A stretch of 64,000 bases of DNA from Peltaster fructicola (taxonomy: Eukaryota > Ascomycota > Dothideomycetes), in the NCBI GenBank assembly GCA_001592805.2, contig CP051140.1:1613501-1677500 (forward strand). Reading direction: 5' to 3'. Shown piece by piece: positions 9,386-20,438 of the stretch. The number at the start of each line of letters is the position of its first letter. Within the stretch, counting starts at the first letter, position 1. The notes beneath the pieces are model-generated. The model did no database searches. It was given only the letters and a program-made list of their open reading frames with translations, and was not told the DNA's origin. The position numbers and the translations under genes were made by a program.

Positions 9386-11308
9386 ATGTCAGCAGGGAAT
9401 GGTCGTATGAGCATTGATCCATACTCGCCAGCAGAGACAACATCAGCTCCAGCGTCTGTTGCTCCAGGCAATTCATCACAGTTCCAATCACCGCGCCGAG
9501 GACACATAGCTCGAGTATCAGAGGATCTACGACTACCTTCGAATGCTCCGCCGCTGCAGTACGGACAACAATACCAAGGCACGCCTATGTCGTATCGCCA
9601 GCCTCCCACTTTCAACCTGCAGCAGCCCGACGGCTCGCCAGCACCACAATCTGTGCCTGGTGCTCTTCAACCAGCAGGTGGTAATCTGAACCGACCTGTG
9701 CCCAGCTCAGGATACTCAGCTCCTCACGTAGCGCAAGTGCCGTCCATACAGACAAACGCGCAGCAGTACACGACACAAAGCACGCCTCGACTACATTCTC
9801 GAAACGACTCAATGGATCGCACGCCTTCAACGACCGCGCAGAAGTACATGCCTTTCGCTCAAACGCCCTCACAGACGCCTACATCCTCAAATCCCAAACA
9901 CTACAATGCCTTGTCGTCACATACACCAGTGGGGCCTTCACACAGCCCTCTCAACCTTGGAGATATTCGGTCGAGGACAATCTCTGATGCAAATGAGCTG
10001 GCGATGGGCACGAACACGCTCTTCTCATACTCGGATACTGCAACGAACTCAAACTATTTGGCACCCTTCGCAACATATGCTTTCGACTGGTGTAAGTGGC
10101 CGATCCATGGTGGAGGAGATGGCGCTGGTAAAATGGCGATAGGAAGCTATCTTGAAGACCCGCACAACTTTATACAGATCCTGGACACAAAGATTGTGCC
10201 GCAAGAGGTGAAATCGTCTGGACAGTCTCCTTATGGATTGGAGTACACGAAGGTCGCAGAAGCAACGTGTGCATACCCTGTTACGAGGATACTGTGGGAG
10301 CCACCAAGTCAGGCGAAGACTTCCACAGATCTGCTAGCGACATCTGGAGATCATCTTCGCCTATGGTCCTTGCCGCCCGCGACGTCTTCTGTCACCAACA
10401 ACATCAACAGCACAGCAAGTGTGAACACGCGAGACCCTACGCCTCAAAAGCTGCAGCCATTGGCCTTGCTCTCCAACTCGAAGACGCCGGAACATACAGC
10501 TCCATTGACGAGTCTTGACTGGAATCGTCTGAGCCCGAAACTGATCATAACAAGCTCGATTGACACAACTTGCACAATATGGGACATACCGACACTGACA
10601 GCCAAAACGCAGCTGATTGCACACGATAAGGAAGTGTTTGACGTGAGATTCTGCGCTGGCAGTGTTGATGTGTTTGTGTCTTGTGGTGCTGACGGCAGCG
10701 TCCGTATGTTTGACTTGAGAAGTCTCGAGCATTCCACCATCATCTACGAACCGGCTGAGAAGTCGGACAAATGTGAGTGTCTCGTTCATGCTCTGCGCAA
10801 TGCTAATTTTCTAGCTGCATCGCCTTCAGCATCCTCTCCGACAAAGCTTACCGCATCGACCATGCCTGCTGCACCACCACTACTGCGACTGGCGGCCTCG
10901 CCTCATGATGCACATCTACTTGCCACATTCGCATCAGACTCGAATCTGATTCGTATACTGGATGTGCGGCAGCCTGGCACTGCACTGCTGGAACTCCGTG
11001 GACATGCTGGCAACCTCAACAGCATAGAATGGTCGCCTCATAGGCGAGGGCTTCTTGCCAGTGGTGCAGACGACTCGCAAGTACTGATTTGGGATCTGCT
11101 AAACCAGCAGAACCAGGCCAGTCTGGTAGCGGGAGTCAACGGGACCGGCAATGGAGCCGGTCTTACTGAAAAGGGTCCTTATGCATCCTGGAGATGCGAG
11201 TATGAGGTTGCCAATGTCAGCTGGGCGCCAGAGAGCTTGTTGACCTCGCAGGGAGGAGATTGGATCGGAGTCTGCGCTGGCCGAGGTGTCTGGGGTGTGA
11301 AGATTTGA
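9386..11308 (+). CDS. WD40 protein, WDR68/DCAF7 (LWD1/TTG1)-like
   Basis: The frame from ATG 9386 is open for 640 codons. Residues 1-~220 are Gln/Ser/Pro-rich and probably disordered. The WD40 part begins at YAFDWCKWPI with KMAIGSYLEDPHNF, the typical start of WDR68/DCAF7 proteins, followed by ITSSIDTTCTIWDIP, VSCGADGSVRMFDLR and LASGADDSQVLIWDL. Family members are scaffolds for DYRK-type kinases and DDB1-CUL4 ligases; the role here is inferred. A likely 42-nt intron lies at 10773-10814 (GTGAGT donor, GCTAAT branch, CTAG acceptor). Because it is a multiple of three and has no stop, it is translated in the open frame. Removing it gives a smoother DKSASPSASS join and about 626 aa. I favour the spliced form. 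Confidence 0.8.
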   Translation: MSAGNGRMSIDPYSPAETTSAPASVAPGNSSQFQSPRRGHIARVSEDLRLPSNAPPLQYGQQYQGTPMSYRQPPTFNLQQPDGSPAPQSVPGALQPAGGNLNRPVPSSGYSAPHVAQVPSIQTNAQQYTTQSTPRLHSRNDSMDRTPSTTAQKYMPFAQTPSQTPTSSNPKHYNALSSHTPVGPSHSPLNLGDIRSRTISDANELAMGTNTLFSYSDTATNSNYLAPFATYAFDWCKWPIHGGGDGAGKMAIGSYLEDPHNFIQILDTKIVPQEVKSSGQSPYGLEYTKVAEATCAYPVTRILWEPPSQAKTSTDLLATSGDHLRLWSLPPATSSVTNNINSTASVNTRDPTPQKLQPLALLSNSKTPEHTAPLTSLDWNRLSPKLIITSSIDTTCTIWDIPTLTAKTQLIAHDKEVFDVRFCAGSVDVFVSCGADGSVRMFDLRSLEHSTIIYEPAEKSDKCECLVHALRNANFLAASPSASSPTKLTASTMPAAPPLLRLAASPHDAHLLATFASDSNLIRILDVRQPGTALLELRGHAGNLNSIEWSPHRRGLLASGADDSQVLIWDLLNQQNQASLVAGVNGTGNGAGLTEKGPYASWRCEYEVANVSWAPESLLTSQGGDWIGVCAGRGVWGVKI

Positions 11309-11398
11309 TGAGGTGAAGTGCTTTGATGGGATACACAACAGCGTCGGCGTCCTTGGTGTCAGCATATAACGAAGCATTTGATCAGTGCAGGCAGCAGC

Positions 11399-14300
11399 TC
11401 AAGTTAATCCAGAATCCTTAGAGCGGACATCAAGCTCATCGAGCTTGTCGATAAGCTGCTTCATCTTGAATGGCTTTGTCACGACTGTGTCCATGCCAGC
11501 TTCTATGGCGAGTTGTTGTTGTTCTCCACGAGCATTGGCCGTCACACCAATGATTGGTATGTGACCTATAAGGACGCCGGAGTCCTGATGCTGTCTGACT
11601 CTGCGTGCGCACTCTAGACCGTCACATACTGGCATCTCGATGTCCAGCAGTACGACATCAAGTTGAACACCATCTGGCTTGCTCCAGTGAGTCTTCATTA
11701 TGTAGTCGAGTGCCTCGAGGCCATGGTTAGCCACCTGGACGGTGTAGTGTGCACGCTCCAGCATCGTTCGTAGGACTCTTTGGTTGATGAGGTTGTCCTC
11801 GACCAGTAGTATGTGGTATGGATGTGCGGTCAAGTCTCGTCTATGCTTAGCGACCGGTGAAGTGAGTGCAGCGTGATTGCTCTGACTGCTTTCATCGATG
11901 GCCGCCAGCTTTGTAGTCTCTTCAGGTGGAGAACAACGAGATGCTGTTATGTAGAAAGCAAATGTGGTGCCCGCTCCAAGTCGCGAGGCTACACCGATGG
12001 CACCGCCTTGAAGTTGGCACAATTGCTTGCAGATGAAAAGTCCAAGGCCCGATCCACCATACTCTGCGTAAGTTTTCGGAGAGGCCTGTGCGAACTTGTG
12101 GAAGAGCTTAGCACTCTCCGTTGCCGTCATCCCTCGACCAGTGTCAATTACTTCTATGCTCAAGAAGACTGGCTGTTCCGCAAGATCGTGGTTTCGCCAT
12201 TCGACGTCCTGCACATAGGCACATCCTTTCGATGAGGTCGTTGGCCGGGTTGTGCTGGCAGAGAGTACGATAGTGATGGATCGCTGTGGCTGTGAAGCTG
12301 TAAACTTCACAGCGTTCGTGATGAGGTTGATCACAACCTGTTGCAAGCGGCTCGGATCCAGACTGAGCCAGTCTCCAACAATAGTTTTGTAGCTGTCATC
12401 GACGACTATAGTCATGTCGACGTCGTGCTTCTTCAGCTCGGCATCAAAAAGCTTGGCTGTCTGTGCTAGGACATCCTTTACTCGAGTAGGTACTTGGCAG
12501 ATGTCCAAGAGTCCTGAGTCGAACTTGCTGAGAGTGAGAACGTCGTCCACGATCCTCTTCTGATGATGAACACAGGTCATGATGATCTCTGTGTTTTCCA
12601 GCATACGGACGATGGAATCGCCAGACACAGTAGCCGTGTCGCTCACTGGTCTGAGTGTCGCCAATTCGCTTGCAATACTTTCCACGGTCAGCATGATCGC
12701 CGATAGAGGATTTCTTGTCTCGTGTGATATCATGTCCATGAAATTCTCCTGCTGTCGTTTCAGCTCGAGAGCGTCCTTCAGCTCGCGCTCCTGAGAGCCT
12801 TGCATCCACTTCTGCGGAGTGATATCAGTAAGACAGCCATAAATGCCTGTCACTTTATCGTTCGCATTCAATTCCGGATATGCGGATGCTATCGTCCATA
12901 GCACTCGGCCTGCTCGTTCTGGAATGTCATATACAAGGGGTCGCGACTTCCAGCGCAACTCGAAGGAAACACTTTGTCCTTGGGTGAGCTTCGTGAACTC
13001 CTTGTCAGCCATTACCTGATCGTCCTCGTGTACGAAGTCAAGCCACGACTTGTTCTCTCCACTGGTCACTGGGACTTGCGTGAGTTCTCGCCAAGCGGCA
13101 TTAGCATAAAGTACACGCCCAGCACCATCGAGATGGAACATAGCGACTGGTGAAAGATCCGCCATCTTCTGGAATCGTGTCTCCATCTCCATGCTTTCTT
13201 CTTGCTTTGCTCTGAGCTCTTTCGACAAGCGAGTTGCGAAGTTGACCTGCTCTCCAATAAGGTACAACGATGCTAGTGATGTTGTACACTCGCGCATGAC
13301 AGCATTCAGGAACTGCTCATAGTCCTCATTGAACGCCGCCAATGGGTTGATGCCTAGCATCATGAAAGCTGGAGTGCCTGTGCTATTTCTAGGCGTGATA
13401 GGAAACAACACTGCTGAATGACACTTGTCACCATGCGTCCTAGACCTGCCAACACATTGTATACTCTCCGGCAATGTGCATTGCTGAGTGTCCAAGAACA
13501 ATGGTTTCTCCTGCGCCATGGCTTCGGCGAAGGCAGGAGATATGTATTGTTCAGCGGACTGGGCATCGAGAGTGTCTGGAAGACTATGACCGGATAGTCC
13601 GACTGTGCCTTGCAGGTGCCAAATGCCATCGTCGGCCATGTCTGAGTCATGATCTGGCTGAGTGGCGTACAGCATGGCAAAGGGTACATCAGACACGGCT
13701 GCCTCACACGATTCCAGAAGCCGCTGCCACAGCTCATTCAGACTCCTAGCATCAGCCGCATCCTGTATCAGACGCAACAGAATGGTAAGGCGTCTTCTGG
13801 ACACCTCTTTGGCAGTGACGTCTGTGGTAGTTGCGTAGCTCCCAAAGACACCACCCGTGGAATCTGGTAATGGCGTAATGGAGAAAGTAGACCAGAACTC
13901 CTCGCGGTAACCATGGCGCTCAGCGATGATAGGTACAGCGTCGTGGACACTGGCTATGCCACGTTCCAAGCTCTGGACCAGAAGCGGTTCGAATTGATCG
14001 GCCAAGCCTGGCTCGTCCCAGAGGATTCGGAATGTCTGGCCAAGACAGCGAGGGTGTTTATTGCCAATGACAACAGAGTATGCTTCGTTGTAGAATGCAA
14101 TGAACCTGGGTCCAATCCAGAGAGCTGATCCGGCGTCAGTCATGCTTCAATGCAAGCGTTATACTCACAAGCTGCTTGCTTGTCATAGAGGCACATGTTG
14201 ACCTTGCGACGCAAGTTTGTGTCCCATCCAGACATTGGTCCCAATTCAGTCGCACTCCAGTCATATTCACGGAGGAAGCGAATGTAGTCGCTGACAACTT

Positions 14301-14547
14301 CGGGCTGAATGGATAGCCGTAGCGTGGTGAGATCGAATGGCCAGACAGCTGTCTCTGTGTTTTGCTTCTCATGCGGCTCCAGGACACCTCGCAATCGTGC
14401 TTGCGTGAGCGCCGAACTTCGCGCTTTCAGCGTGTTGTATAGCCATTCAGGATCGTCCTCTCTGAGCTGCTGAATGAGCTCGTCGAGCTCAGGCTGCATC
14501 TTAACTACCGTACGCACGCCTGGCTGGGCGTGCACCAAGTCCAGCAT
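11399..14547 (-). CDS. Hybrid histidine kinase with PAS domains and receiver
   Basis: Two exons (14547-14169, 14124-11399) flank a 44-nt intron (GTGAGT, CTGAC branch, CAG) and give about 1,034 aa. The splice joins DWSATELGPMSGW to SLWIGPRFIAFYNEAY, a PAS-type sensor seen in fungal hybrid kinases. A region that may be GAF-like follows, then a second PAS (LSPVAMFHLDGAGRVLYAN). The HisKA H-box SHETRNPLSAI is near residue 594. The ATPase N box (NLITNAVKFT) is near 730, and G boxes include DTGRGM and GGSGLGLFICKQL. The C-terminal receiver has LLVEDNLINQ, the phospho-acceptor Asp in LLDIEMPVCDG near 950, and a VTKPFK lysine. All catalytic elements look intact. It should feed the Ypd1 phosphorelay; the signal is unknown. 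The frame is open upstream to a GTG, so the start could be in an earlier exon. Confidence 0.9.
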
Positions 14548-15725
14548 CGAGAGCCCATCAGGTGAGTGCGTAGTGCTGCGTGTGAGAAGACTTGACGCCA
14601 CTGGTGATGAGATATGCTGTGGCTTCGTAGCAACTCTATTTTTCCGACCCACTTGAAGCGCTCCCGATGAGCCGATGATGTTGTCCTAGCAAAAGCGTCC
14701 ATCAAGTGGAAAAATTCTCATTTTCAGGATCCGCTATAGAGGCTCTAGACGCGCTGCCCACGTGCAGTGATGATGCTTCAAAGGTGGAGGTCCCTTGCCA
14801 TGGTATGCCCTTCTGGAGATGATGGTGTCCTCAAGGATTTGTTGCCACGACACGAACTGCCGGCCAATATCTTTCCTTCACTAGGCTTGCTTGAAGCCAT
14901 TCGTGTCACGTCTAGAGGTGCTGCATCCTGAGCTGTCGTTGACAACTGTAGTAGGCTGAGCCTCGATGTGTCGGTCGTGGAAGCTGCCACAAGGCCGAGC
15001 TGCCGTCCTCAGAGACGAGGCCTGGTGAAGGCTGCGCAAGGCTCGCTGTACGGTGACAGACGTTCATGCCGCAAGATTTCTGTGGGCTTGCTGCAGTGTT
15101 GAAGAGATGAAGCGCAGAGTTGAACGGCGAAGCTATAAGACGGCATTGATTCCGGACCACGCTCCGAGTGCTTTCACCACGGGTAGCAACTGTACCTCGC
15201 ACGCAAGAAGACCGTCAAGCCTGCGAATGAGCATACTGTTGAGAGGTATCACCGTTGTCCTGGGCACTGCTTCCAGTGTCGTTGCTCAATCTCTGGCAGG
15301 TTTGAAACCCTGAGCTTTGCGGGACGTGAAAGTGGTCTCTCCTCGCATCTTCAAAATGAACGTCTGCTTGAGGCATGCATCACTTTACCAAGGTTACATA
15401 GAAGGATCACTCAGGACCTGTTTGGTGAGACATATGCAGCCACACACGGGCAAAACGCTTCGCCAGCTTGGTACACCCAAACACATTCCTCCGGTCTTCA
15501 ATCAACGTCATCATCTACTCGTCAGTATGTCTAGATTGCTTTCACCACCAATGACTCAATGATTGATTCGCGAAACGAGCCGCAGGTCCATGTCTTACGT
15601 GCCTGCGGGAGTTGCGAGCGTACACGCGACCTCGGCCGAGCTTCAACGCGATGTCAGCCTGTGAGCTTACTCTTCCGATTCTGTCATGACAACATCGATA
15701 CACCACAAGACGCAAACACGTCAGG
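14548..15725. other. Intergenic region
   Basis: About 1.2 kb between the divergent kinase and ATG15 genes. Short open frames on both strands show no recognisable protein and no splice-consistent exons that I could join. Confidence 0.4.
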
Positions 15726-17105
15726 ATGGCATGGCAACGATTTGGAGTGCTTCTGGCCTGCGCACTTCGTTGTGTCGCTGTCTATGAAGCCGGCCAAGTG
15801 CCGCTGATCACACCGTCGCGGGTTTTTGTATGTTGTGCTGGAGCTGACTGCGAAGCAAAGGCTGATGTCCTTCACAACAGACCTTGCGTCAAGTCCATCA
15901 TCATGGCGTTCACAAGTATCCATACCTGCATCGATATGCTGACGTACAGGTCAGCGGACCGCTTCACATCACAGATGAGTACGGTGAAACGCTGATAAAC
16001 CATGATCCTCGCTACTTCATCCGAGACGACTTCATGACTACCCTTCGACCCGTCTACAGCTCCCATGACCACGGACATAGATCGCAAGATGATGCTATGC
16101 CAATAAGCTGGCTTCAAGACGAGCGGCGAGGTCCAGCTGTCACTGATAAACAAACGGTCTTGAGCTTTGCGAAGATGGCAGCAAATGCCTACGCTCGTAA
16201 GGACAACTCAAGTGAGTGGAAGTGGATAGATGTGGGTAGCGGTTTCAACTACACTGATGACTTTGGTTGGGAGAATGATGGCCTACGTGGTCACGTATTT
16301 GCTGATGAGCAGAACCAGACAGTTGTCATCTCGATAAAAGGTGATCTCATTGACAGAGCCCAGGACCGACTGACCGCTCGCAGGCACATCCGTCTCTTGG
16401 CTCGATCCTCCAGATACAGTACACAGAGATGTCCTCAACGACAATCTTTTCGCCTCATGCTGTTGTGCTCAAGGGTGGCCATGGCTTGGCAAAGCAGTTT
16501 GCAACTGTAGAACTGGCTGGAACACGTGCAACAGCACCTGTCTCACAGCTGCTCTTCGGACTAGGACATCATACTATTGGGCGGCGAAAGAGCTATATCA
16601 TAATATCACTATGCTCTATCCCGATGCCGACATATGGATGACAGGCCATTCACTTGGTGGTGTAGTCAGCTCACTGCTAGGACTGACCTTTGGCTTACCA
16701 ACGCTGACCTTTGAAGCATATCCAGACGCTCTGGCAGCATCCCGTCTCGGCCTGGCAACGCCACCAGACTACAGTCCCGGTCGTCCAGGAGAGCGTGGTC
16801 TTCATGCACCTCATGTGTATCACTATGGTCACACAGCAGATCCGATCTTCATGGGGACATGCAATGGTCTCTTTTCTACCTGCAACTCCTGGGGTTATGC
16901 TCTTGAGAGCAAATGTCATACTGGTGTGCAGTGCATCTACGACACTGCCAAGGACCTCGGATGGAGGCAGGATGTCCGTGCACACAGCATTGTCAAGGTC
17001 ATCGAGGATGTGTTGGATGTATATGATGATGTCCCTGAATGCACGAGGGAGACGCAGTGTACCGATTGTGGGAAGTGGAAGTTCGAGACCGGTCACCATG
17101 GCTGA
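15726..17105 (+). CDS. ATG15: Autophagic-body lipase ATG15
   Basis: Three exons (15726-15827, 15881-16340, 16384-17105) with introns of 53 and 43 nt give about 427 aa. Exon 1 encodes a signal anchor (MAWQRFGVLLACALRC). The first splice rebuilds VFTLRQVHHHGVHKYPYLHR, matching the conserved ATG15 entry. The second rebuilds ISIKGTSVSWLD. The Cys-rich segment (FASCCCAQG, CNCRTGWNTCNSTC) is typical of ATG15. The lipase elbow is GHSLGG with Ser as nucleophile, and YHYGHTADPIFMGTCNG supplies the catalytic Asp region. Known ATG15 proteins travel through the ER and multivesicular bodies to the vacuole, where they break down membranes of autophagic bodies. Without splicing the gene looks frameshifted, but both introns have good signals, so it appears functional. 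Confidence 0.93.
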
Positions 17106-17879
17106 CGACCGTAGCTTGAGCACCGGCACTCATCGGCCAGAAGGTGCAGATCGCAGAGAACAACCGTTTGCACATCTGGTTCTGAGCGAGCCGTGTCATG
17201 CGTTGACCTGTCTTGCCGACCGGAGCTCCTCAGTACGCCTCGCAATCATTTGATGCCAGCCAGGGGTGCAACCATCTCACTCGATCTCAAGAATGGCTAT
17301 GACTTGAAGCACAGCGATGGTTTGCATAGGATGAGTGGACTCGCAGGAGTGAGCACGGAACCTAGGAGTATGATGCTCAGACTGGTCGAGGCAAGGAGTC
17401 CATGATAGCATTCCGCCAATTTCGTCAACAAGCAAGGGCTCACTAGGAGTCGCCTGTTGTCTGACAGACAGGAGCTACAAGCCTGCATCCTGCGCATTGC
17501 TCGCAACATCAAGGAAGAAACTCTAGACTGGCTGCAAAAGCACTGCGAACTGCATGTCAGAGTGATGGGCGGATAGCAAGCCGCGTCTCTTGACGACACG
17601 CCTGACCGAAAGCCTCGCATGCATTGCACTGCTTGTTGCTTCATCACAAGGCTCACTGGTGAGCATGATGGACATGCACTGGTTACAACCACTGTATGCT
17701 GTCTGCTGTTCAATTACAAGGGGTTTCTGTTTCGTAAGACGACAGACTATTTCTAGGCAGTAAGTGAAATTTGGCGTCAATTTCCATCCCGGCATTGGCA
17801 ATCATACACTCGCATCTACACTTAGACATCTTGTCGGATCTCAAACATGCTATGCAGAGTTTCCCGAGACATCTTCGTA
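17106..17879. other. Gene-poor sequence downstream of ATG15
   Basis: No supported gene. A 138-codon minus-strand open frame (17297-17713) is Ser/Cys-rich and has no family resemblance; I treat it as chance. Confidence 0.35.
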
Positions 17880-19745
17880 AGACTGCTCCTGAATAAAGTC
17901 AGTAATTATTGCAGGTCTTCCTCAAAGATCGTTGGTCAACTTTTGTGGCTGAGACAGAGAGTCTTCTCATACACACCATTTCATCCACACCAAGACTACT
18001 TCCCGCACTCCAAAGCCTCTGCCACCATGGACGCCATCATGGCCCTAATGAGAGGATGCTAGAAGCTTTACTTGCCGGCACCAGCCAACCTCAGGACGTC
18101 CTGCATGCAAGATACTTACAAGACCAGCTGTACAACATCGCCGGCCTGTATCCTACAAAGGCATCTTCGTCTGTCAGTGGCTACTCCGTTACAGCGACGT
18201 CAGATGGCTAGACAGTGTCATAAAACTACCAGATGACATACTCACAGCAGAGACATTGGAGCCGGAGGGAGACAGCGCTATGCCGGACCAATCCTTGGTA
18301 GAGTCGAATCGAGGAACGCCGATATAGCCTTCACAGGTCGTCCTAGCCCATAGTGACACTGAGGGCGTCGAAGATCAGATCGATGCCTCGGATGATGTGA
18401 CATCCTTCCACCTGGGCTCAGAGTACAACTGTGAAGAGCATCAGTCAATACTCGACAACAGCTGGGACGAAACAATGACCTTCTCACCTACTTACACTCA
18501 TCAGATGACCTCCTCCCTCGATATAACGGAGCCTCAGGTACAGCATCGTCTAAACGCATTACATCAGGAGGTCAACGCTTGGTGGTCGGCACCGTTGATA
18601 CATTTCGCCACAATCTACGACAGAACGTTCACTGATGCTGCTGATCCTGAACAGCGGACGACAATACACAACCAGCGAGGGTTGTGGAAGACCTTATACC
18701 AGCAAGGGAAGGAATACCCAAGCTTTGGCGATCTTTTGACTCTGCAACCCCATGACGGTGACAACTCATGGGCATCAGATAGAATGATCGCCTTCGTACT
18801 CGAGCAGACACGCTCTACGTCAGAAGTTACTGACTGTAGGTACTTCCTGAACGATCCATCGTTGACCACCATGACGTTCAATGGCCACGGTGAGGGCACC
18901 AAGGCCGACTGCATGGAGTGACAGTTCCACAAGAACTACGAGATGGGCAACCAAGGACCAAATGTCGTACATTTCCTTGAACACAAACCCGCGGCCTGCA
19001 ACGACGTACATTTCCCACTATGTAACAAGTCCCATTGGCGACATATCCGCTTCCATGTGATCGTTGACACCATCACAGGCACCCAAAATGGACACATCAT
19101 CGTGTAGGACTCCATGGTCAATATGCTCTACGGGCACAGCGAGAGACCAGCTTGGGGGAGTACTGCTCCTCGCCGCCATCATGGCTTCACAAAGACCCGG
19201 CTCTGGCTGAGGTAATGTCGAGTGGAGCGAAGATATCGTGGTTGCCGATTGCGCACAACAGTACGGAGCTGAACACTGTGGTTTTCTCGCCATCTACTTT
19301 GTCCAGTGCGCGATGCTGAACCTGCCGCCATCGCCGAGCCGACGGACGACGATAGTAAGAAAGCAATGGAGCTCCGACTGCGAAAGATCATCCTCAACGG
19401 CTTCCTATCGGACATAAGCAAAGAGTCGCCGTCGCAATCACACAACTCGTTTGACGAGCACATATCGGCAGCTGTCACAGGACACGACAGCCTCAACAAG
19501 TGTTCATTCGGTCCGTGGTCGGCATCTGAGTCCTACGAAGCTCTGGAGACAAGTCAAGAAGATCCCAGCAATGTCAATGACCCTCAAGAGAGCTGTATGC
19601 CGGCTACATTCGGTTCGTGGTCGGCACCTGGTCGTACGATGCTCTGGAGACAAGTCAAGAGGATCCCAGCAATGTCGATGACCCTCAAGAGAGCTGTATG
19701 CCGGCTACTTGTGGTGACGACTACCTTCCCAGATACAAAATTTAG
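17880..19745 (+). pseudogene. Decayed gene with Ulp1-like (C48) cysteine protease domain
   Basis: Several plus-strand open segments read as one protein with a low-complexity N-terminal part and a Ulp1/SENP-like C-terminal domain. In order I see SWASDRMIAFVLEQ (substrate-groove entry), HFPLCNKSHW (catalytic His), a block resembling the catalytic Asp with its DS pair, and AQQYGAEHCGFLAIYF (oxyanion Gln and nucleophile Cys). The order and spacing match C48 peptidases. The frame is interrupted about three times, and these breaks are not all explained by introns with good signals, so I call it broken. A tail of two 34-residue repeats follows. It may be an old host gene or part of a decayed mobile element; no terminal repeats were found. 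Confidence 0.5.
19506..19708. repeat. Tandem duplication, two ~102-bp units
   Basis: Unit 1 (19506-19607) and unit 2 (19608-~19708) are nearly identical, sharing GTGGTCGGCA, GCTCTGGAGACAAGTCAAGA and GAGAGCTGTATGCCGGCTAC. A period of 102 nt equals 34 codons. In the reading frame of unit 1 it encodes a peptide starting FGPWSASESYEALETSQEDP. It lies directly behind the Ulp1-like domain. Confidence 0.85.
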
Positions 19746-20090
19746 TAACGTTGTAGACTCAGGCAAACATCGATAATCCACAACAGGCAGTACGTGGGCT
19801 ACTTATGTGACGAGTTCGTTCCCTCACTCACGGTTCAGCGATCTTATGAACGGATCCTTTGACATTGTGATCCTTATGCAAGATCTACTGCCCTACGGAC
19901 GAGATCATGTCACTGTTCGCACTCGTCGAGGCCGTGTGAGCCGAGAGTCTTCAGTGACGATCTTCTTCCGACAACCACTCAAGAGTATGTGTCCGAGACA
20001 ATCCAGTCGGTGTTGCCCTGTTTACCAAGACACTACTCTCCAATATACTTCCACCGATAAGAGATATGGCAGTGCTTGACTGGACCTGGG

Positions 20091-20438
20091 CTAGCTGTCA
20101 ACAGTCGCGATGTACTCCATCTGGCCATTTCGGAGTTCGGCCGCGAACGCAGAGTCGTCATTGCGTTCGGCATTGTCTTTCGATTGTGTTTCTGGGACAA
20201 TACCTCTTTGCAGCTCGGAGCTAAGTGTTGCTAGGCGTGGCCGAGGATTACGACGCAGAACATCAGTCTCGATATCCTCGAGCTCGTCAAGAATGTCGTT
20301 GAGCTGATGTTGCAGACGAATGACTTCGGCAGAGATGTCATCTAGCCGGGCTTGTGTGTATCTTGCTTGAAGGAAATTCTGTGATGCTGGTGCATCTGCG
20401 AGACGCTTCCTCTTGCTCGGATGATGATGGTCTGCCAT
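20091..20438 (-). CDS. Candidate small coiled-coil protein
   Basis: From the ATG at 20438 (MADHHHPSKRKRLADAP) the frame runs 115 codons. A basic KRKR patch could be a nuclear localisation signal. The middle (LDDISAEVIRLQHQLNDI then LDELEDIETDVL) has heptad-like Leu/Ile/Val spacing that suggests a coiled coil. The end is polar and acidic. I do not recognise a family. It stands alone in a gene-poor, partly decayed stretch, and the frame extends upstream without a better start, so it may be a real short gene or a remnant exon. Confidence 0.35.
   Translation of the reverse strand: MADHHHPSKRKRLADAPASQNFLQARYTQARLDDISAEVIRLQHQLNDILDELEDIETDVLRRNPRPRLATLSSELQRGIVPETQSKDNAERNDDSAFAAELRNGQMEYIATVDS

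Noticed and set aside
15726-17105. ATG15 as a frameshifted pseudogene
   Set aside because: Two short introns with good donors, CTGAC-type branch points and acceptors restore one frame with all family motifs.
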